Source: Lachnocurva sp045579705
GTDB lineage: Bacteria; Bacillota; Clostridia; Lachnospirales; Lachnospiraceae
DNA length: 60,276 nucleotides
Direction of reading: 5' to 3'
Assembly (NCBI GenBank): GCA_045579705.1
Contig: JAZNMP010000024.1
Coordinates: forward strand, 1 to 60,276
Shown here: positions 59,500 to 60,276 of the stretch, in pieces
How the letters are laid out: each line of letters starts with the position of its first letter
Numbering within the stretch: position 1 is the first letter of the stretch
Notes under the pieces: generated by a model
What the model saw: only the letters and a program-made list of their open reading frames with translations
Told to the model about the DNA's origin: nothing
Database searches by the model: none
Program-made: the position numbers and the translations under genes

Positions 59500-60276
59500 A
59501 TGAGCAAGACTTTTGACGATTTACTTTGGAAAGTAAATTCATGTGACAAAAAGAAATTGGCAGTAGCTGTAGCACAGGACAAGGCAGTTTTGGAAGCTGT
59601 TAAAGCTGCAAAAGAACGTAATATCGCCGATTCCATTTTAGTTGGTGATGCAGACAAGATTAACGAAATCGGTGCTTCTCTTGGCATGAACATGGCTGAT
59701 TATGAAGTTATCGACGTTAAAGATGTAACAGAAGCATCCCTTACAGCCGTTAAATTGGTTCATGACGGTAACGCTGATATGTACATGAAAGGACTTCTTG
59801 ACACCAAGACTTTCTTAAAGAGTGTTCTTGACAAAGAAGTAGGTCTTCGTACAGGCAAGCCTTTATCCCATGTATGTGTATTTGAAATTCCGGGTATTGA
59901 CCGTCTTCTTTTCATGTCAGACGTTGCTTTCATTCCGTATCCTACATTGGAAGATAAGGTTTGCATGATTGAATATACAACTGAAATCGCAAGAGCATGC
60001 GGCGTGGAATGCCCTAAGGTAGCTCCTCTTGCTGCTGTTGAAGTGGTTAACCCTAAAATGCCTAACACAGTAGAAGGTGCTGAGCTTACCAAGATGAATG
60101 AAGAAGGAAAGATTACAGGATGTATCATCGACGGACCTCTTACCATGGATATCGCTTTATACAAAGAACGTGCAGAAGAAAAGGGCGCACTCGGACGAAA
60201 GGTTGCAGGTGATGCGGATGTACTTATTTTCACTGATATCCATGCAGGTAACTTAGTATACAAATCCATCGTTCAT
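59500..60276 (+). CDS. ptb: phosphate butyryltransferase (partial, runs off the edge)
   Basis: The frame from 59500 stays open to the last base, giving 259 residues. It starts MSKTFDDLLWKVNSCDKKKL, with VAVAQDKAVLEAVKAAKERN, VLHDGNADMYMKGLLDTKTF-type and LTMDIALYKE segments, typical of the phosphate acetyl/butyryl transferase family in its Ptb branch. The enzyme would convert butyryl-CoA to butyryl phosphate, ahead of butyrate kinase, which would be expected just to the right. AGG lies nine bases before the ATG. Proline codon use (no CCA in about nine) differs from genes further left. About 40 residues appear to be missing. Confidence 0.85.
   Translation, partial: MSKTFDDLLWKVNSCDKKKLAVAVAQDKAVLEAVKAAKERNIADSILVGDADKINEIGASLGMNMADYEVIDVKDVTEASLTAVKLVHDGNADMYMKGLLDTKTFLKSVLDKEVGLRTGKPLSHVCVFEIPGIDRLLFMSDVAFIPYPTLEDKVCMIEYTTEIARACGVECPKVAPLAAVEVVNPKMPNTVEGAELTKMNEEGKITGCIIDGPLTMDIALYKERAEEKGALGRKVAGDADVLIFTDIHAGNLVYKSIVH

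Noticed and set aside
1..60276. CRISPR arrays, tRNA or rRNA genes, prophage
   Set aside because: No regularly spaced repeats, cloverleaf sequences, rRNA motifs, integrase or phage structural genes were recognised.

Overview
The window reads as a chromosomal segment of a motile, Gram-positive, anaerobic Firmicute, most likely a clostridial organism of the Lachnospiraceae type. The pointers are a DUF6033-like gene, a cdaA-cdaR-glmM operon, FeoA/FeoB with a DtxR-type repressor, the mbl-flgF-flgG-flgJ order, a YvyF-like gene, SecA with a SEC-C tail, and a phosphate butyryltransferase start at the right edge. Almost every gene is on the minus strand. Genes are tightly packed, usually with a clear Shine-Dalgarno (SD) sequence, and no gene-free stretch exceeds about 290 bases. 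I see no rRNA, tRNA, CRISPR, IS element or prophage.

Layout, left to right. 1-171: possible tail of a plus-strand gene and a terminator. 172-1935: DUF6033-like gene and ROK glucokinase. 2147-6352: a plus-strand 51-residue gene, then a minus-strand unit fapA - 55-residue gene - zinc-ribbon/TPR membrane protein - serine acetyltransferase, transcribed from a near-consensus promoter at 6406. 6436-9351: valS behind a terminator-like hairpin and a 51-residue membrane protein. 9488-12965: ferrous iron uptake (feoA, feoA, feoB, small Cys-rich protein) divergent from a DtxR/MntR-type repressor, with three copies of a GTTAG-N6-CTAAC dyad between. 13087-14366: AT-rich ECF sigma/anti-sigma pair. 14496-17371: htrA then pyk.

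17462-35812 is a surface polysaccharide locus read right to left from a promoter at 35836: dTDP-rhamnose genes (rfbD, rfbB, rfbA, rfbC), an ABC exporter with a Wzt-type C-terminal domain, UDP-galactopyranose mutase, a membrane-anchored metallo-beta-lactamase-fold protein, a membrane protein broken by one in-frame stop, two phosphoglycosyl transferases flanking an LCP ligase, glycosyltransferases, and a GtrA-UDP-sugar pyrophosphorylase fusion. Together they suggest a rhamnose- and galactofuranose-containing glycan attached to the wall.

35878-42196 is one minus-strand run: comF - yvyF - two unknown membrane proteins - cdaA - cdaR - glmM - HPr-like gene. It links cyclic di-AMP synthesis to cell-wall precursor synthesis. 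A divergent orphan ABC-type binding lipoprotein follows (42278). 43644-50618 holds mbl, a glycosyltransferase, and flgF-flgG-flgJ-recD2-ybaK-like. The flagellar run sits behind a near-perfect SigD (sigma-28) promoter, so a DNA helicase and a tRNA-editing-like protein appear to be in a motility transcription unit. 50732-59214: glycosyltransferase, uvrA, uvrB, secA. 59500 to the edge: the start of ptb, whose codon use differs from the rest.

Most of the content is recognisable housekeeping. The points most worth following up are the fapA/55-residue/TPR module, the GtrA-pyrophosphorylase fusion, the nonsense-split DUF6077-like gene, the SigD-recD2 operon, the feo operator array, and several hairpins that sit directly against the SD of the next gene.
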